Assembly (NCBI GenBank): GCA_017469845.1
Contig: JAFUFP010000049.1
Span: forward strand, 62,001-126,000
DNA length: 64,000 nucleotides
Direction of reading: 5' to 3'
Origin: Bacteroidales bacterium
Lineage (GTDB): Bacteria > Bacteroidota > Bacteroidia > Bacteroidales > UBA932
In this document: one piece after another, positions 9,525 through 17,745 of the stretch
How positions within the stretch are numbered: position 1 is the first letter of the stretch
Layout of the letters: every line of letters begins with the position of its first letter
Position numbers and translations under genes: made by a program
Notes under the pieces: model-generated
The model's database searches: none
What the model was told of the DNA's origin: nothing
Seen by the model: the letters and a program-made list of their open reading frames with translations, nothing else

Positions 9525-10157
9525 TTAAAGGAGAGCTGAGATCTTCGGTGAAATGTCCGAAGGCTTGTCGGTGGGTTCGAACCTTTCCACGACGTTTCCT
9601 TCACGGTCGACGAGGAACTTGGTGAAGTTCCATTTGATGTCGGGGTTCTTGTCGTAGTCGGGGTTCTGCCTTCTGAACATGCCGTCGAGCATCTGGCCGG
9701 AGCGGTCCTCCATGTTGAATCCCTCGAATCCCTTCTGGGACTTAAGGTATGTGAACAGCGGATCCTCGTTCTCGCCGTTTACGTCGATCTTGGCGAACTG
9801 GGGGAACTGGGTGTTGTAGGTGGAGGTGCAGAACTCCTTGATCTCTTCAGCGGTTCCGGGAGCCTGTCCGCCGAACTGGTTGCAAGGGAAGTCGAGGATT
9901 TCGAAACCGCGGTCACGGTACTGCTCGTAGAGGGACTCGAGCTCTTCGTACTGGGGAGTGAATCCGCACTTTGTGGCGGTGTTGACGATGAGAAGGACCT
10001 TTCCGCTGTAGTCTGCGAGGGACACGTCAGCGCCGTCGGCGTTCTTTACGGAAATCGAATAGAACTCCTGGTTGCCTTTGACCTTCTTCGAGGAACCGTT
10101 TCCGCATGAAACGATCGCCAGAGCAGCCATTGCTGCGAGGATGATTTTGAATTTCAT
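9525..10157 (-). CDS. Lipoprotein glutathione peroxidase / thiol peroxidase
   Basis: This 210-residue protein is of the glutathione peroxidase family and reduces peroxides with a cysteine active site. The start at 10155-10157 gives a lipoprotein signal ending in AIVSC with Cys18 as the lipidated residue, so it acts outside the cytoplasm. The catalytic Cys64 lies in VNTATKCGFTPQY, the Gln in DFPCNQFGGQ near 94, and the Trp-Asn pair in KWNFTKFLVD. It is a Cys form, not a selenoprotein. Thioredoxin-like donors are more likely than glutathione in Bacteroidota. The promoter TTTG-N18-TATATTTG lies at 10242-10271. Confidence 0.9.
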   Translation of the reverse strand: MKFKIILAAMAALAIVSCGNGSSKKVKGNQEFYSISVKNADGADVSLADYSGKVLLIVNTATKCGFTPQYEELESLYEQYRDRGFEILDFPCNQFGGQAPGTAEEIKEFCTSTYNTQFPQFAKIDVNGENEDPLFTYLKSQKGFEGFNMEDRSGQMLDGMFRRQNPDYDKNPDIKWNFTKFLVDREGNVVERFEPTDKPSDISPKISALL

Positions 10158-10241
10158 TGTCTTTGAGTGTTGTTTTGTTTTTGCTAGTCCGTTTTCTCCG
10201 GTCCTCTCCCGTAGTGGGAGCACCGGTTGTGTCTTGTGCGA

Positions 10242-10271
10242 CAAATATAGCGTTTTTGTCCCGAAATCAAA
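10242..10271 (-). promoter_or_regulatory. Promoter of the glutathione peroxidase gene
   Basis: On the minus strand TTTG (10268-10271) is followed after 18 nt by TATATTTG (10242-10249), the Bacteroidota -33/-7 pattern. The predicted leader is about 78 nt. Confidence 0.65.
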
Positions 10272-10343
10272 TGGATAGGGGGTGTCCGCGTCAAGATTTT
10301 TTTACGTTTCGGCCATTTTTTTTGACGGAAGGGGATGGTACGG

Positions 10344-10374
10344 AACAAGGCGGACCGCTGTGGCCCGCCTTGTT
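10344..10374. terminator. Terminator hairpin downstream of the DUF3276 gene
   Basis: A 10-bp inverted repeat AACAAGGCGG (10344-10353) pairs with CCGCCTTGTT (10365-10374), 41 nt past the minus-strand stop at 10415. Read on the minus strand it is followed by an A/T-rich run. Confidence 0.7.
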
Positions 10375-10414
10375 TCAGAGTCCTGTAAGGCTCCAGACGA
10401 AAGGAGCTTTCGGC

Positions 10415-10732
10415 TTATTCTTCCGGAGAAATCTCTTCGGGTTCGTCCTTGAGGAAATTCTTCCTCAGATAATCCACAGCGTCCTGCAGACCTTCTGCGA
10501 ATTTGTCGAAGTCCTCCTTGTAGAGGAAGATCTTGGATTTTTCGTAGGTGAACCTTCCGTCACGTTCTACTTTCCTTCTGCTTTCGGTTATCGTGATATA
10601 GTAGTCCTTGTTTCCTTTGGTTGACTTCACATCGAAGAAATAGGTACGCTTTCCGGCTTTCACCGGTTTTGAGTAGATGTCCTCTTCCGAACGCTCGCGG
10701 CCGTAGCCTCTGTCATAATCATCTCTGTACAT
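10415..10732 (-). CDS. DUF3276 PUR-like nucleic-acid-binding protein
   Basis: This 105-residue protein is of the DUF3276 family, a Bacteroidota group with a PUR-alpha-like fold thought to bind single-stranded DNA or RNA. Visible are the R/D/Y-rich start (MYRDDYDRGYGRERSEED), then KAGKRTYFFDVKSTKGNKDYYITITESRR and a second half FTYEKSKIFLYKEDFDKFAEGL. An acidic tail EPEEISPEE closes it. The start at 10730-10732 is chosen over a longer frame that would cover the divergent promoters. A TACATTTG -7 element at 10760-10767 (minus) fits. It is divergent from nusB. Confidence 0.88.
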   Translation of the reverse strand: MYRDDYDRGYGRERSEEDIYSKPVKAGKRTYFFDVKSTKGNKDYYITITESRRKVERDGRFTYEKSKIFLYKEDFDKFAEGLQDAVDYLRKNFLKDEPEEISPEE

Positions 10733-10789
10733 ATGCACCTTGTTTGTTTTTAAATTGGTCAAATGTAAGGATTTTTCGTGAAATGGCGC

Positions 10790-10797
10790 TATCTTTG
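10790..10797 (+). promoter_or_regulatory. -7 element for the nusB operon
   Basis: TATCTTTG matches the Bacteroidota -7 consensus TAnnTTTG. No clear TTTG lies 19-21 nt upstream. It would give nusB a leader of nearly 90 nt. Confidence 0.5.
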
Positions 10798-10890
10798 CGT
10801 GAAAAATCGGTCCACGTGCGGAAAATTCATCCGGGCTGCTCTTCCAGCCGATGTGTAAATGCATGTGCCCCAAATGGAAACAATTCTCAT

Positions 10891-11835
10891 ATGCTCAACA
10901 GAAGAATACTCAGGATAAAGGCTTTCAAGGTTCTGTATTCGTATGCCGTGAAAGGCGGCATGTCCCTTCAGGACGCCCTGGCGGAACTCGACGCCAGCTG
11001 CGAATCCACCCGTGACCTCTACCTTTTCATGCTTGCCCTCGTCGCACCTCTTTGCGAGGAGGAAGGCAGAAGGATAGCGGCCGCCAAGACGAAGTTCAAT
11101 CCCACCGAAGAGGACCTTTCCGCAAGCGAAAGGTTCGCCTCCAACCGTGTGGCCACGCTCCTGTCGGAGGACAAGGACTTCCAGAAGCTGATTTCGAAAA
11201 AGGGCCTTTCCTGGGACCAGTACGACATCGTCATCGGCAAGATCCTGAATTCCGTCCACGGAAAACAGTACTACAAAAAGTACATGGCCCTTCCCGAGGC
11301 CACTCTCTCCGATGACTGCAAGGTCCTCTCGAAGGTGTTCGAGCAGGAACTGGTCGACATGAGTGAAGTGGAGGATCTCATCGAGGAGAAGAACATCTCC
11401 TGGACCGATGAACTGGCATATGCCCTCACATGGTGCTGCCACACCATGGACGACCTCTCCCACGGGGAGAAATGGCGTCTTCCCTCTGTCTACCAGAGCG
11501 ACATGACCCTTCGCCGCAATCCTTCGGCCACGGTATCGTCAGACAGGGATTTCTCCAGAAAGCTCCTTTCGGCCGCCTTCTCCGGGTATGAGAATTATTT
11601 CAAGAAGGTCGTTTCGATGACTCCGGATTGGGATTCCGACAGGCTTTTCTCCGCCGATATGGCCATCATCGCCCTTTGCATGGCGGAGATGGACACCTTC
11701 TCCGATATCCCCGCGAGGGTTTCGATCAACGAATGGGTCGAAATCTCCAAGTGGTACTCCTCTCCCAAGAGCAGCCAGTTCGTGAACGGCATCCTGGACA
11801 AGGTACTCAAGGAAAAAAGCGGAGCCGCCGAATAG
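10891..11835 (+). CDS. nusB: Transcription antitermination factor NusB, long Bacteroidota form
   Basis: This 314-residue protein's N-terminus MLNRRILRIKAFKVLYSYAVKGG is the helix that opens NusB. The C-terminal part (LFSADMAIIALCMAEMDTFSDIPARVSINEWVEISKWYSSPKSSQFVNGILDKVL) is the conserved NusB core that pairs with NusE (S10) and binds boxA RNA. The middle insert is usual in Bacteroidetes, where NusB is about twice the E. coli length. The ATG at 10891 is chosen for the family start. It heads a run nusB-yajC-ybbR-coaE that is conserved in the phylum. Confidence 0.9.
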   Translation: MLNRRILRIKAFKVLYSYAVKGGMSLQDALAELDASCESTRDLYLFMLALVAPLCEEEGRRIAAAKTKFNPTEEDLSASERFASNRVATLLSEDKDFQKLISKKGLSWDQYDIVIGKILNSVHGKQYYKKYMALPEATLSDDCKVLSKVFEQELVDMSEVEDLIEEKNISWTDELAYALTWCCHTMDDLSHGEKWRLPSVYQSDMTLRRNPSATVSSDRDFSRKLLSAAFSGYENYFKKVVSMTPDWDSDRLFSADMAIIALCMAEMDTFSDIPARVSINEWVEISKWYSSPKSSQFVNGILDKVLKEKSGAAE

Positions 11836-11883
11836 GGACAGCGAACCTTACTTTTTATAGAAACAAAAGAAAATCAATAAATT

Positions 11884-12213
11884 ATGAACTATCTTACAAT
11901 CGTTCTTCAGGCCCAGGCCGCAGCTCCCCAGAGCGGTGGAGCCGCCAGCATGTGGATCATGCTCCTTCTCATCTTCGGAGTTATGTATTTCTTCATGATC
12001 CGTCCTCAGCGCAAGCAGCAGAAGGAATTGGAGAATTTCCGCAAGGAACTCAAGAAGGGTGACAAGGTCGTTACCGCGGGTGGTATCTACGGAGTCGTCG
12101 ACGAAGTGAAGGAGAACACTCCCACCGTCATGCTCAAGATCAGCGGCGACGTCAAGATCAAGGTCGACAAGAACTCCCTCGTCAGGGATTTCTCCGACAC
12201 CGTCCAGCAGTAG
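11884..12213 (+). CDS. yajC: Preprotein translocase subunit YajC
   Basis: This 109-residue protein has one transmembrane helix (about 22-39: SMWIMLLLIFGVMYFFMI) followed by RPQRKQQKELENFRKELKKGDKVVTAGGIYGVV, the YajC signature. YajC is an accessory subunit with SecD-SecF at the Sec channel. It sits 48 nt after nusB and 18 nt before ybbR, with which it is probably cotranscribed. Confidence 0.95.
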   Translation: MNYLTIVLQAQAAAPQSGGAASMWIMLLLIFGVMYFFMIRPQRKQQKELENFRKELKKGDKVVTAGGIYGVVDEVKENTPTVMLKISGDVKIKVDKNSLVRDFSDTVQQ

Positions 12214-12231
12214 GAATTCCTCCTTTGCCGT

Positions 12232-13215
12232 ATGGCGGACAACTTGAACGGGGAAGGCTCAAGGCGCCTTTTCGGAAATGTACGCGGGAAGGACATGGTG
12301 ATATTCATCATGTCCCTCCTTCTCGCTTCCGGCATATGGCTCCTGCACAATCTTTCCCAGCGGTATTCCCAAATCGTGAGGGTACCGGTTTCGGCTGTCT
12401 GCAACATTGAAGGCCATTCCCCGAATTCGGCGAACACCGCTGTCGTGCAGGCTCGTTGCCGCACTACGGGGTTCCAGATCCTGAGGCTCAACCATACGGC
12501 TACGGAAAAGAGCGTGAAGGTGGAGTTCAATCCCTCCGACATGCACTTCAAAAGCGAGGACACCTACTACATAACGGCCAATGAACTTGGGGCCTACGTT
12601 TCGTCCATCTTCGGTTCTGAATCTTCCCTCGAGGGGTTCGTCACCGACACGTTGGTGTTCCGTTTCCCCAAGGAAAACAGCCGCAAGGTCCCGGTTATGC
12701 CGGTATACAACCTCAGCTTTTCTCCCCAGTTCACTTCGACTTCAGACCTCCGGGTGACCCCCGATTCGGTGACAGTCTACGGGGAACCCTACCTCATCGA
12801 CAACCTCTCCAGGGTGTCGACCGAATCATTCTCCCTCGAGGACCTTCGTCACAGCGTCAGCGGAGACGTGAGGCTCGAGAAGATAAAGGGCGTGAGGTTC
12901 TCCCAGGAGAAAGTGGACTACTCTCTGGATGTGGCGAGGTTCGTCGAGATAAGGGCGACGCTTCCGGTTCTCGGGAGGAACGTTCCCGCCGACAGGATGC
13001 TCATCATCTATCCCTCGCAGGCCACCGTATCTTTCAGGTGCGCTTTCCCCGTTACGATTGACCCGGAAGAGACAACCCGCCTCTACATCGATTACAACGA
13101 TTTCATAAACTCTCTGAGCGGCAAGTGCATAGCTTCCATCCAGGGAGTACCTTCGGAAGTCTTCGGATACAAAATCGAGCCGGAGATTTTCGAGTGCGTG
13201 GAGAGTATGAGATAG
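12232..13215 (+). CDS. YbbR-like domain protein
   Basis: This 327-residue protein has a single N-terminal transmembrane helix (about 22-38) and a long extracytoplasmic part built of YbbR-type repeats (RKVPVMPVYNLSFSPQF, then VTPDSVTVYGEPYLIDNLSRV). In other phyla YbbR (CdaR) regulates the diadenylate cyclase CdaA; no cdaA is visible here, so that link is not supported locally. Its place between yajC and coaE is the usual one in Bacteroidota. Only 5 nt separate it from coaE. Confidence 0.82.
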   Translation: MADNLNGEGSRRLFGNVRGKDMVIFIMSLLLASGIWLLHNLSQRYSQIVRVPVSAVCNIEGHSPNSANTAVVQARCRTTGFQILRLNHTATEKSVKVEFNPSDMHFKSEDTYYITANELGAYVSSIFGSESSLEGFVTDTLVFRFPKENSRKVPVMPVYNLSFSPQFTSTSDLRVTPDSVTVYGEPYLIDNLSRVSTESFSLEDLRHSVSGDVRLEKIKGVRFSQEKVDYSLDVARFVEIRATLPVLGRNVPADRMLIIYPSQATVSFRCAFPVTIDPEETTRLYIDYNDFINSLSGKCIASIQGVPSEVFGYKIEPEIFECVESMR

Positions 13216-13220
13216 AGTCT

Positions 13221-13880
13221 ATGAAAGCTGAAGGGGAGAATATCCGCTCGGTTCTTCTTACCGGCGGCATAGGCAGCGGCAAATCCGCCGTATCGGCATA
13301 TCTCCTTTCCCGCGGCGTTCCCGTCTATGACAGCGACTCAAGGACGAAAGCCCTTTACGACAGCGACCCCTTCCTTGTCCCCAATCTGGAGAACATTTTG
13401 GGAAAGAGTCTCCGAAGCGATGACGGAACGTTCGACCGGAAGGCTCTCGCCTCGGTGATATTCTCGGATAGGGAAGCGCTCTCGAAAGTCGAATCCGTTG
13501 TCCACCCCGCAGTGCTGGAGGATTTCCTCCGGTGGAAAGGAGACTCTCTGGAAGAGGGATGGGGCGGATACATGGGGGATACTCCCTTTGTCGTGATGGA
13601 GTCCGCGATCGCTCAGGAAAAGCCGCTTTTTTCGGGAGTTTTCGATGCCGTCGTCTTGGTCACGGCTCCGGAGGTCATACGCCTTGAGAGGGCTTGCCGC
13701 AGGGACAACTCTGATCCGGAAGCCGTACTCAGAAGGATCCGGAACCAGCGCTTTGACCCGATGAAGGCCGACGCCATCATCAACAACGATCTTTCCGTCG
13801 AAGAACTCCGCCGCCGTACGGACCTTGCGATGGGGATTGTACAAAAATTGCTAAATTTGCACCTCCCTTCCCGAAAGTAG
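13221..13880 (+). CDS. coaE: Dephospho-CoA kinase
   Basis: This 219-residue enzyme phosphorylates the 3'-hydroxyl of dephospho-CoA, the last step of coenzyme A synthesis. The P-loop GGIGSGKS is at residues 15-22. VYDSDSRTKALY, VVMESAIAQEKPLF and RIRNQRFDPMKADAIINNDLSVEEL are all CoaE family stretches. The ATG at 13221 lies 5 nt after the ybbR stop. The N-terminus is slightly longer than usual. Confidence 0.93.
   Translation: MKAEGENIRSVLLTGGIGSGKSAVSAYLLSRGVPVYDSDSRTKALYDSDPFLVPNLENILGKSLRSDDGTFDRKALASVIFSDREALSKVESVVHPAVLEDFLRWKGDSLEEGWGGYMGDTPFVVMESAIAQEKPLFSGVFDAVVLVTAPEVIRLERACRRDNSDPEAVLRRIRNQRFDPMKADAIINNDLSVEELRRRTDLAMGIVQKLLNLHLPSRK
13853..13860 (+). promoter_or_regulatory. -7 element within the end of coaE, for the DUF5606 gene
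   Basis: TAAATTTG lies in the last codons of coaE, 72 nt before the next ATG. The leader that would follow holds two small hairpins (about 13866-13888 and 13898-13912), one of which may end coaE transcription. Confidence 0.45.
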
Positions 13881-13932
13881 GGGAAGGACATATTTCTCTC
13901 CCTTCGGGGAGACCAAAGTAACACAATACGAA

Positions 13933-14370
13933 ATGGAAAAGACAGATCTTTCAAGAATTCTTTCAGTATCAGGCATGAGCGGCCTTTACCGCTATGTGGC
14001 ACAGGCCCGCAACGGCGCCATCGCCGAATCTCTCCGTGACGGTCACCGTACGTGCTTCGGATTGAAGAGCAAGATAACCACCCTGGCTGACATAGCCATC
14101 TACACCGAGGACGAGGAGATGAAACTCCAGGAGGTCTTCGGAAAACTCCACGAGGTTCTCGGTGAGGAGGACGCCCCCACTTCAAAGGCTTCCGCCGATG
14201 AACTCAAGGCCCTTTTCGCAAAGGCCGTTCCCACCTATGACGCTGACCGCTTCTACGTCTCTCACATGAAGAAGGTCGTCGACTGGTACAACGAGCTCAA
14301 GAACTTCGCTTCCCTCGATTTCACTGAGGAGAACGCCGAGGAGGCTCCCGCTGAGGGCGCTGAGGAATAA
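13933..14370 (+). CDS. DUF5606 family protein
   Basis: This 145-residue protein resembles the DUF5606 family, conserved in Bacteroidota and of unknown function. Recognisable stretches are LSRILSVSGMSGLYRYVAQARNGAIAESL, TCFGLKSKITTLADIAIYTEDEEMKLQEVF and the C-terminal DADRFYVSHMKKVVDWYNELK. It ends in a Glu/Ala-rich tail (ENAEEAPAEGAEE). No signal peptide or membrane segment is present, so it should be cytosolic. rimO starts 12 nt later and may be cotranscribed. Confidence 0.8.
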   Translation: MEKTDLSRILSVSGMSGLYRYVAQARNGAIAESLRDGHRTCFGLKSKITTLADIAIYTEDEEMKLQEVFGKLHEVLGEEDAPTSKASADELKALFAKAVPTYDADRFYVSHMKKVVDWYNELKNFASLDFTEENAEEAPAEGAEE

Positions 14371-14382
14371 TCCTTCTTCGTG

Positions 14383-15729
14383 ATGAAGCCCACTCTGAGG
14401 ACTCTGACCCTGGGCTGCTCGAAGAACCAGGTGGATACCGAACATCTTCTGGCGGCCGTCCAGGACAAGTATGACATCCTTCCGGAGAATTCCTCCGGGA
14501 GGGTTGATTTTTTGGTGGTGAACACCTGCGGTTTCATAGGGGACGCCAAGGAGGAATCCGTCAATGCGATAATGCAGGCTGTGGACCTCAAGAACAGGGG
14601 AGAAATCGGCCATCTTTTCGTGATGGGTTGCCTCTCCCAGAGGTACATGGACCAGCTTCCCGGGCTCATCCCCGAAGTTGACAGGTGGTTCGGAGCCAGG
14701 GACATCCGTCCCGTGGCGGCGGCCCTCGGCAGCGGACAGGATCCGGACCTCGGTCACGCCGGAAGGTACATCCCCTCCGACGGGGCTTCGTACGCATATC
14801 TGAAGATTTCGGAAGGATGCGACCGGAGGTGCTCCTACTGCGCCATTCCCTTCATAAGGGGAGCCCACCGCTCCGTCCCCATTGAGGCACTTGTTAAGGA
14901 AGCCCGTTTCCTCGCTTCCAAAGGCGTACGTGAACTGGTCCTCATCGCCCAGGATACGACCTATTACGGTCTCGACCTCTATAGGAGGAGGGCCCTTGCC
15001 GAGCTTCTTGACCGCCTCTCCGAAATTGACGGCATCGAGTGGATAAGGATCCATTACTCCTATCCCCAGGATTTCCCCGAGGATGTGCTTGACCGCATGG
15101 CGAACAATCCCAAGGTCTGCCGCTACATGGACATCCCCCTTCAGCACGTGGCCGACAAGGTCCTTGACAACATGCACCGCCATGTCGACGGGGCTTGGAC
15201 GAGGGCGCTCATCAGAAAGATGAGGGAGAAGGTTCCCGGGATAGTTCTCCGTACGACCATGATAGTGGGTCATCCCGGAGAGGGGACAAGGGAGTTCAGG
15301 GAACTTCTCGACTTCGTGGCGGAGGCAAGATTCGAGCGTCTCGGAGCATTCACCTATTCCGAAGAGGAAGGAACGTTCGGGGCGGAGAATTTCCGTGATT
15401 CCGTGCGCAAGTCCACAAAGGAGAAAAGGCTCTCCGAACTTATGACCCTCCAAAGGGATATTTCACTTTCTTACAATACTTCCCGGGTAGGTCAGAAGGT
15501 GAAGGTCCTGGTGGACGCTTTTTCCGGAGAAAACCTCGTCTGCAGAAGCGAATTCGAGTCTCCTGAAGTTGATGGCGAGATTCTTGTAGTGTATGATCCT
15601 TTGATGGGAGCCGCACCCGAACAGCTGGTGGGACATTTCATGGAAGTGGAGATTGTCCGCGCCATGGATTACGACCTCGAGGCAAGGTTCGTCCGGATGT
15701 CGGAACCCGTCGGAAACACTTTACAATAA
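14383..15729 (+). CDS. rimO: Ribosomal protein S12 methylthiotransferase RimO
   Basis: This 448-residue radical SAM enzyme adds a methylthio group to the conserved Asp of ribosomal protein S12. The N-terminal UPF0004 domain carries the cluster cysteines C12 (GCSKNQVDTE), C49 (NTCGFIGDAKEESV) and C83 (MGCLSQRY). The radical SAM triad is C146, C150 and C153 in SEGCDRRCSYCAIP. A C-terminal TRAM domain follows (GQKVKVLVDAFSGENLVCRSEF). SKNQVDTE is diagnostic for RimO rather than MiaB. An in-frame GTG at 14380 precedes the ATG; I favour the ATG. Confidence 0.95.
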   Translation: MKPTLRTLTLGCSKNQVDTEHLLAAVQDKYDILPENSSGRVDFLVVNTCGFIGDAKEESVNAIMQAVDLKNRGEIGHLFVMGCLSQRYMDQLPGLIPEVDRWFGARDIRPVAAALGSGQDPDLGHAGRYIPSDGASYAYLKISEGCDRRCSYCAIPFIRGAHRSVPIEALVKEARFLASKGVRELVLIAQDTTYYGLDLYRRRALAELLDRLSEIDGIEWIRIHYSYPQDFPEDVLDRMANNPKVCRYMDIPLQHVADKVLDNMHRHVDGAWTRALIRKMREKVPGIVLRTTMIVGHPGEGTREFRELLDFVAEARFERLGAFTYSEEEGTFGAENFRDSVRKSTKEKRLSELMTLQRDISLSYNTSRVGQKVKVLVDAFSGENLVCRSEFESPEVDGEILVVYDPLMGAAPEQLVGHFMEVEIVRAMDYDLEARFVRMSEPVGNTLQ

Positions 15730-15751
15730 CTGAATTGAAACACATTTCACG

Positions 15752-16699
15752 ATGGCAAACATTTCACGTTTTCTCAGGACTCTCTGTCCGGTAGCGGTCA
15801 TGGCTCTCGGGATTGTGGCCTGCGCACCCCAATATTTCACCATGAACGTGGACATGAGGCAGCCTTCCGTATCCGGATACGACCTTTCCGGAAAGAGCAT
15901 GGCCGTGGCTTATGTCTCCGGCGGAAAGGATTCAGTCTTCACCAAAGGACTTGCCGAAGGCTTCGCACAGAGACTTGAACAGGATTACTTCTCAGGTGAG
16001 GAAGCCATTCCACTTTACAGGATCGACGCCACCCGCGGCGCCTCCTACGCTTCGAAAGATACCCTCGTCAATCTCATTATGGATACAGGCGGCGACGTCA
16101 TGTTCCTCTTCGGAAACACGGAGTGGGGTGATGTCGAACTCGGAAGCAAACAGCCTTCGGGCCTTAGCGTCGCGGATTCCGCTTACATGGTAAGGGGAAG
16201 TGTCCCTTATATCATCAACCTCCATATGTATGACTCGATGAATGAGGCTGATACGGTGAGGACGATGCACGGGAACAGCACCGCCTCTTACGCACTTTTC
16301 GCCGGAGTGGGCGAAAGCGACGATAAGATCGCTTCCAGGATATGGGACAACCTCTACGACAGCGGCAATTCCATCGGACACCGCTCCGCCGAGAAGTTCC
16401 TTCCCACATGGAAGAGTGAGAACTACACCATCTATTATTATGATTCCGAGCCTTGGGACAGCGCCGCCCAGTACGCTTACGAATACGACTGGAGCTCAGC
16501 GATGAAACTGTGGATGAGCACACTCGGAACAACCAATCCGGAGAAACGCTCATGCGCTGAATTCAATATCGCGACGGCCTGCTACATGCTCGGTGATCTG
16601 GACCTTGCCCTCAAATGGCTGGACCAGTCCGACAAGGATGACAAGAAGCCTTCTTCGGCTACCATCCGTAAACGCATAATGGACCGTAAGGCAAGATAA
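15752..16699 (+). CDS. Conserved lipoprotein with C-terminal TPR-like region
   Basis: This 315-residue protein has a lipoprotein signal (VMALGIVACAPQY) with lipobox Cys at about 24. The middle part (GKSMAVAYVSGGKDSVFTKGLAEGF) recalls Bacteroidota periplasmic DUF6340-type proteins, and so does the end, where WSSAMKLW and AEFNIATACYMLGDLDLALKWLDQS read as a TPR. That family link is tentative. It starts 22 nt after rimO and ends before a clear terminator. Function is unknown; it is probably anchored to a periplasm-facing membrane. Confidence 0.72.
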   Translation: MANISRFLRTLCPVAVMALGIVACAPQYFTMNVDMRQPSVSGYDLSGKSMAVAYVSGGKDSVFTKGLAEGFAQRLEQDYFSGEEAIPLYRIDATRGASYASKDTLVNLIMDTGGDVMFLFGNTEWGDVELGSKQPSGLSVADSAYMVRGSVPYIINLHMYDSMNEADTVRTMHGNSTASYALFAGVGESDDKIASRIWDNLYDSGNSIGHRSAEKFLPTWKSENYTIYYYDSEPWDSAAQYAYEYDWSSAMKLWMSTLGTTNPEKRSCAEFNIATACYMLGDLDLALKWLDQSDKDDKKPSSATIRKRIMDRKAR

Positions 16700-16726
16700 A
16701 CCCTCCAAGGAGGAACGCAAAAAAAC

Positions 16727-16764
16727 ATTCGGGACGGCAAGGATTATTCCAAGCCGTCCCGAAT
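16727..16764 (+). terminator. Terminator after the lipoprotein gene
   Basis: A 12-bp inverted repeat ATTCGGGACGGC (16727-16738) pairs with GCCGTCCCGAAT (16753-16764). An A-run precedes it and a short T-run follows. It may also serve the convergent queE transcript. Confidence 0.75.
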
Positions 16765-16802
16765 TGTTTCATCTCATCCGGTGGAAAGCCCCTGGTCTCC
16801 GC

Positions 16803-17384
16803 TTATGCTATGCCGATGTATTTGTGGGTCTGGAGGCTGAGTCTCCACTTGGGGTTTTCAAGAATCATCTTCACGACTTCCCCGGTGTTCGAACATGAAC
16901 ACGGCTGGAGGAAATAGTTGATTGCGGGGAAAGATTCCCACTTCCTGAAATCCTGCCCGGTATATACGACTTTCAGTTCGTCGCAACTTCCGATGACAAC
17001 TTCAGCCGAAGGGACGAAGTCCGATTTGGGACTAAGGGTGACCCAGTCGATGCCTTCGGGAAGGGGATGAGTGCCGTTCGTCTCGATGTGCAGGATGAAT
17101 CCTTCACCGTGGAGAAGGTCTGTAAGAGGGGAGTCCAACTGGAGCGAAGGCTCTCCTCCCGTTATGCATATCCTCCGGCATCCTTCCGGTGCCGTTTCCT
17201 TTATTTTGAGGAGGATTTCCTCTCCGGTCAAAAGGGTGAATGAAGTGAAGTCCGTGTCGCAGAAGGGGCAGCGGAGATTGCAGCCGGAGAACCTCAGGAA
17301 CACCATCGGCGTTCCCGTCCAGAATCCCTCCCCCTGTAGGGAGAGGAAAATCTCGTTCACTGCGTATTTCTTTCCGGACTCCAT
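16803..17384 (-). CDS. queE: 7-carboxy-7-deazaguanine synthase QueE
   Basis: This 193-residue radical SAM enzyme converts carboxy-tetrahydropterin to 7-carboxy-7-deazaguanine on the way to queuosine. The cluster cysteines are C35, C39 and C42 in RFSGCNLRCPFCDTDF. The N-terminal VNEIFLSLQGEGFWTG is the QueE signature and ITGGEPSLQ contacts the methionine of SAM. The start at 17382-17384 is 5 nt after the queD stop. It is the last gene of queC-queD-queE; no queF or tgt is in the window. Confidence 0.94.
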   Translation of the reverse strand: MESGKKYAVNEIFLSLQGEGFWTGTPMVFLRFSGCNLRCPFCDTDFTSFTLLTGEEILLKIKETAPEGCRRICITGGEPSLQLDSPLTDLLHGEGFILHIETNGTHPLPEGIDWVTLSPKSDFVPSAEVVIGSCDELKVVYTGQDFRKWESFPAINYFLQPCSCSNTGEVVKMILENPKWRLSLQTHKYIGIA

Positions 17385-17389
17385 CCTTG

Positions 17390-17728
17390 TCAGTCCTCGT
17401 CCTTTTCGTAGATTGCCTTGTTGTTCTCGGATTCCCAGATCTCGACCTTGTAGCAGTGCTCCACGTTGTCGCAGATCCACTTGGCGATGTTCTCTGCCGT
17501 GGGATTGAAAGGAAGGACCTCGTTGAGGTTCTTGTGGTCCAGCGCTCCGGAAATCTTCTTCTTGATGAGGGTGAAATCCGTCACCATCCCGTCGACGTTC
17601 AGGGTCTTGGATTTGCAGTGGACATAAACTATCCAGTTGTGTCCGTGCATGGCTTCGCATCTGCTTTCGTAGCTCAGGTGCAGACTGTGCGAAGAGGATA
17701 TTTCAAGTCTTTTGGAAACGTAGTACAT
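17390..17728 (-). CDS. queD: 6-carboxytetrahydropterin synthase QueD
   Basis: This 112-residue enzyme of the 6-pyruvoyl-tetrahydropterin synthase fold makes carboxy-tetrahydropterin from dihydroneopterin triphosphate. Zinc ligands are His14 (SSSHSLHL) and His28/His30 in CEAMHGHNW, with Cys24 as the catalytic thiol. The catalytic His-Glu region is in FNPTAENIAKWICDNV and VEIWESENNKAIY. It lies 17 nt after queC and 5 nt before queE. Confidence 0.94.
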   Translation of the reverse strand: MYYVSKRLEISSSHSLHLSYESRCEAMHGHNWIVYVHCKSKTLNVDGMVTDFTLIKKKISGALDHKNLNEVLPFNPTAENIAKWICDNVEHCYKVEIWESENNKAIYEKDED

Positions 17729-17745
17729 CCCTTAATAATCTCTTG

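Noticed and set aside
9570..9590. GGTTCGAACC-like text resembling a tRNA T-loop
   Set aside because: It lies inside the glutathione peroxidase coding region (RFEPT) and no cloverleaf surrounds it.
14182..15453. 423-codon minus-strand frame
   Set aside because: It is antisense to rimO and the end of the DUF5606 gene; no family features.
17390..17660. Upstream extension of QueE to a start at 17660
   Set aside because: The added residues are the out-of-frame reading of queD; the ATG at 17384 gives the family N-terminus.
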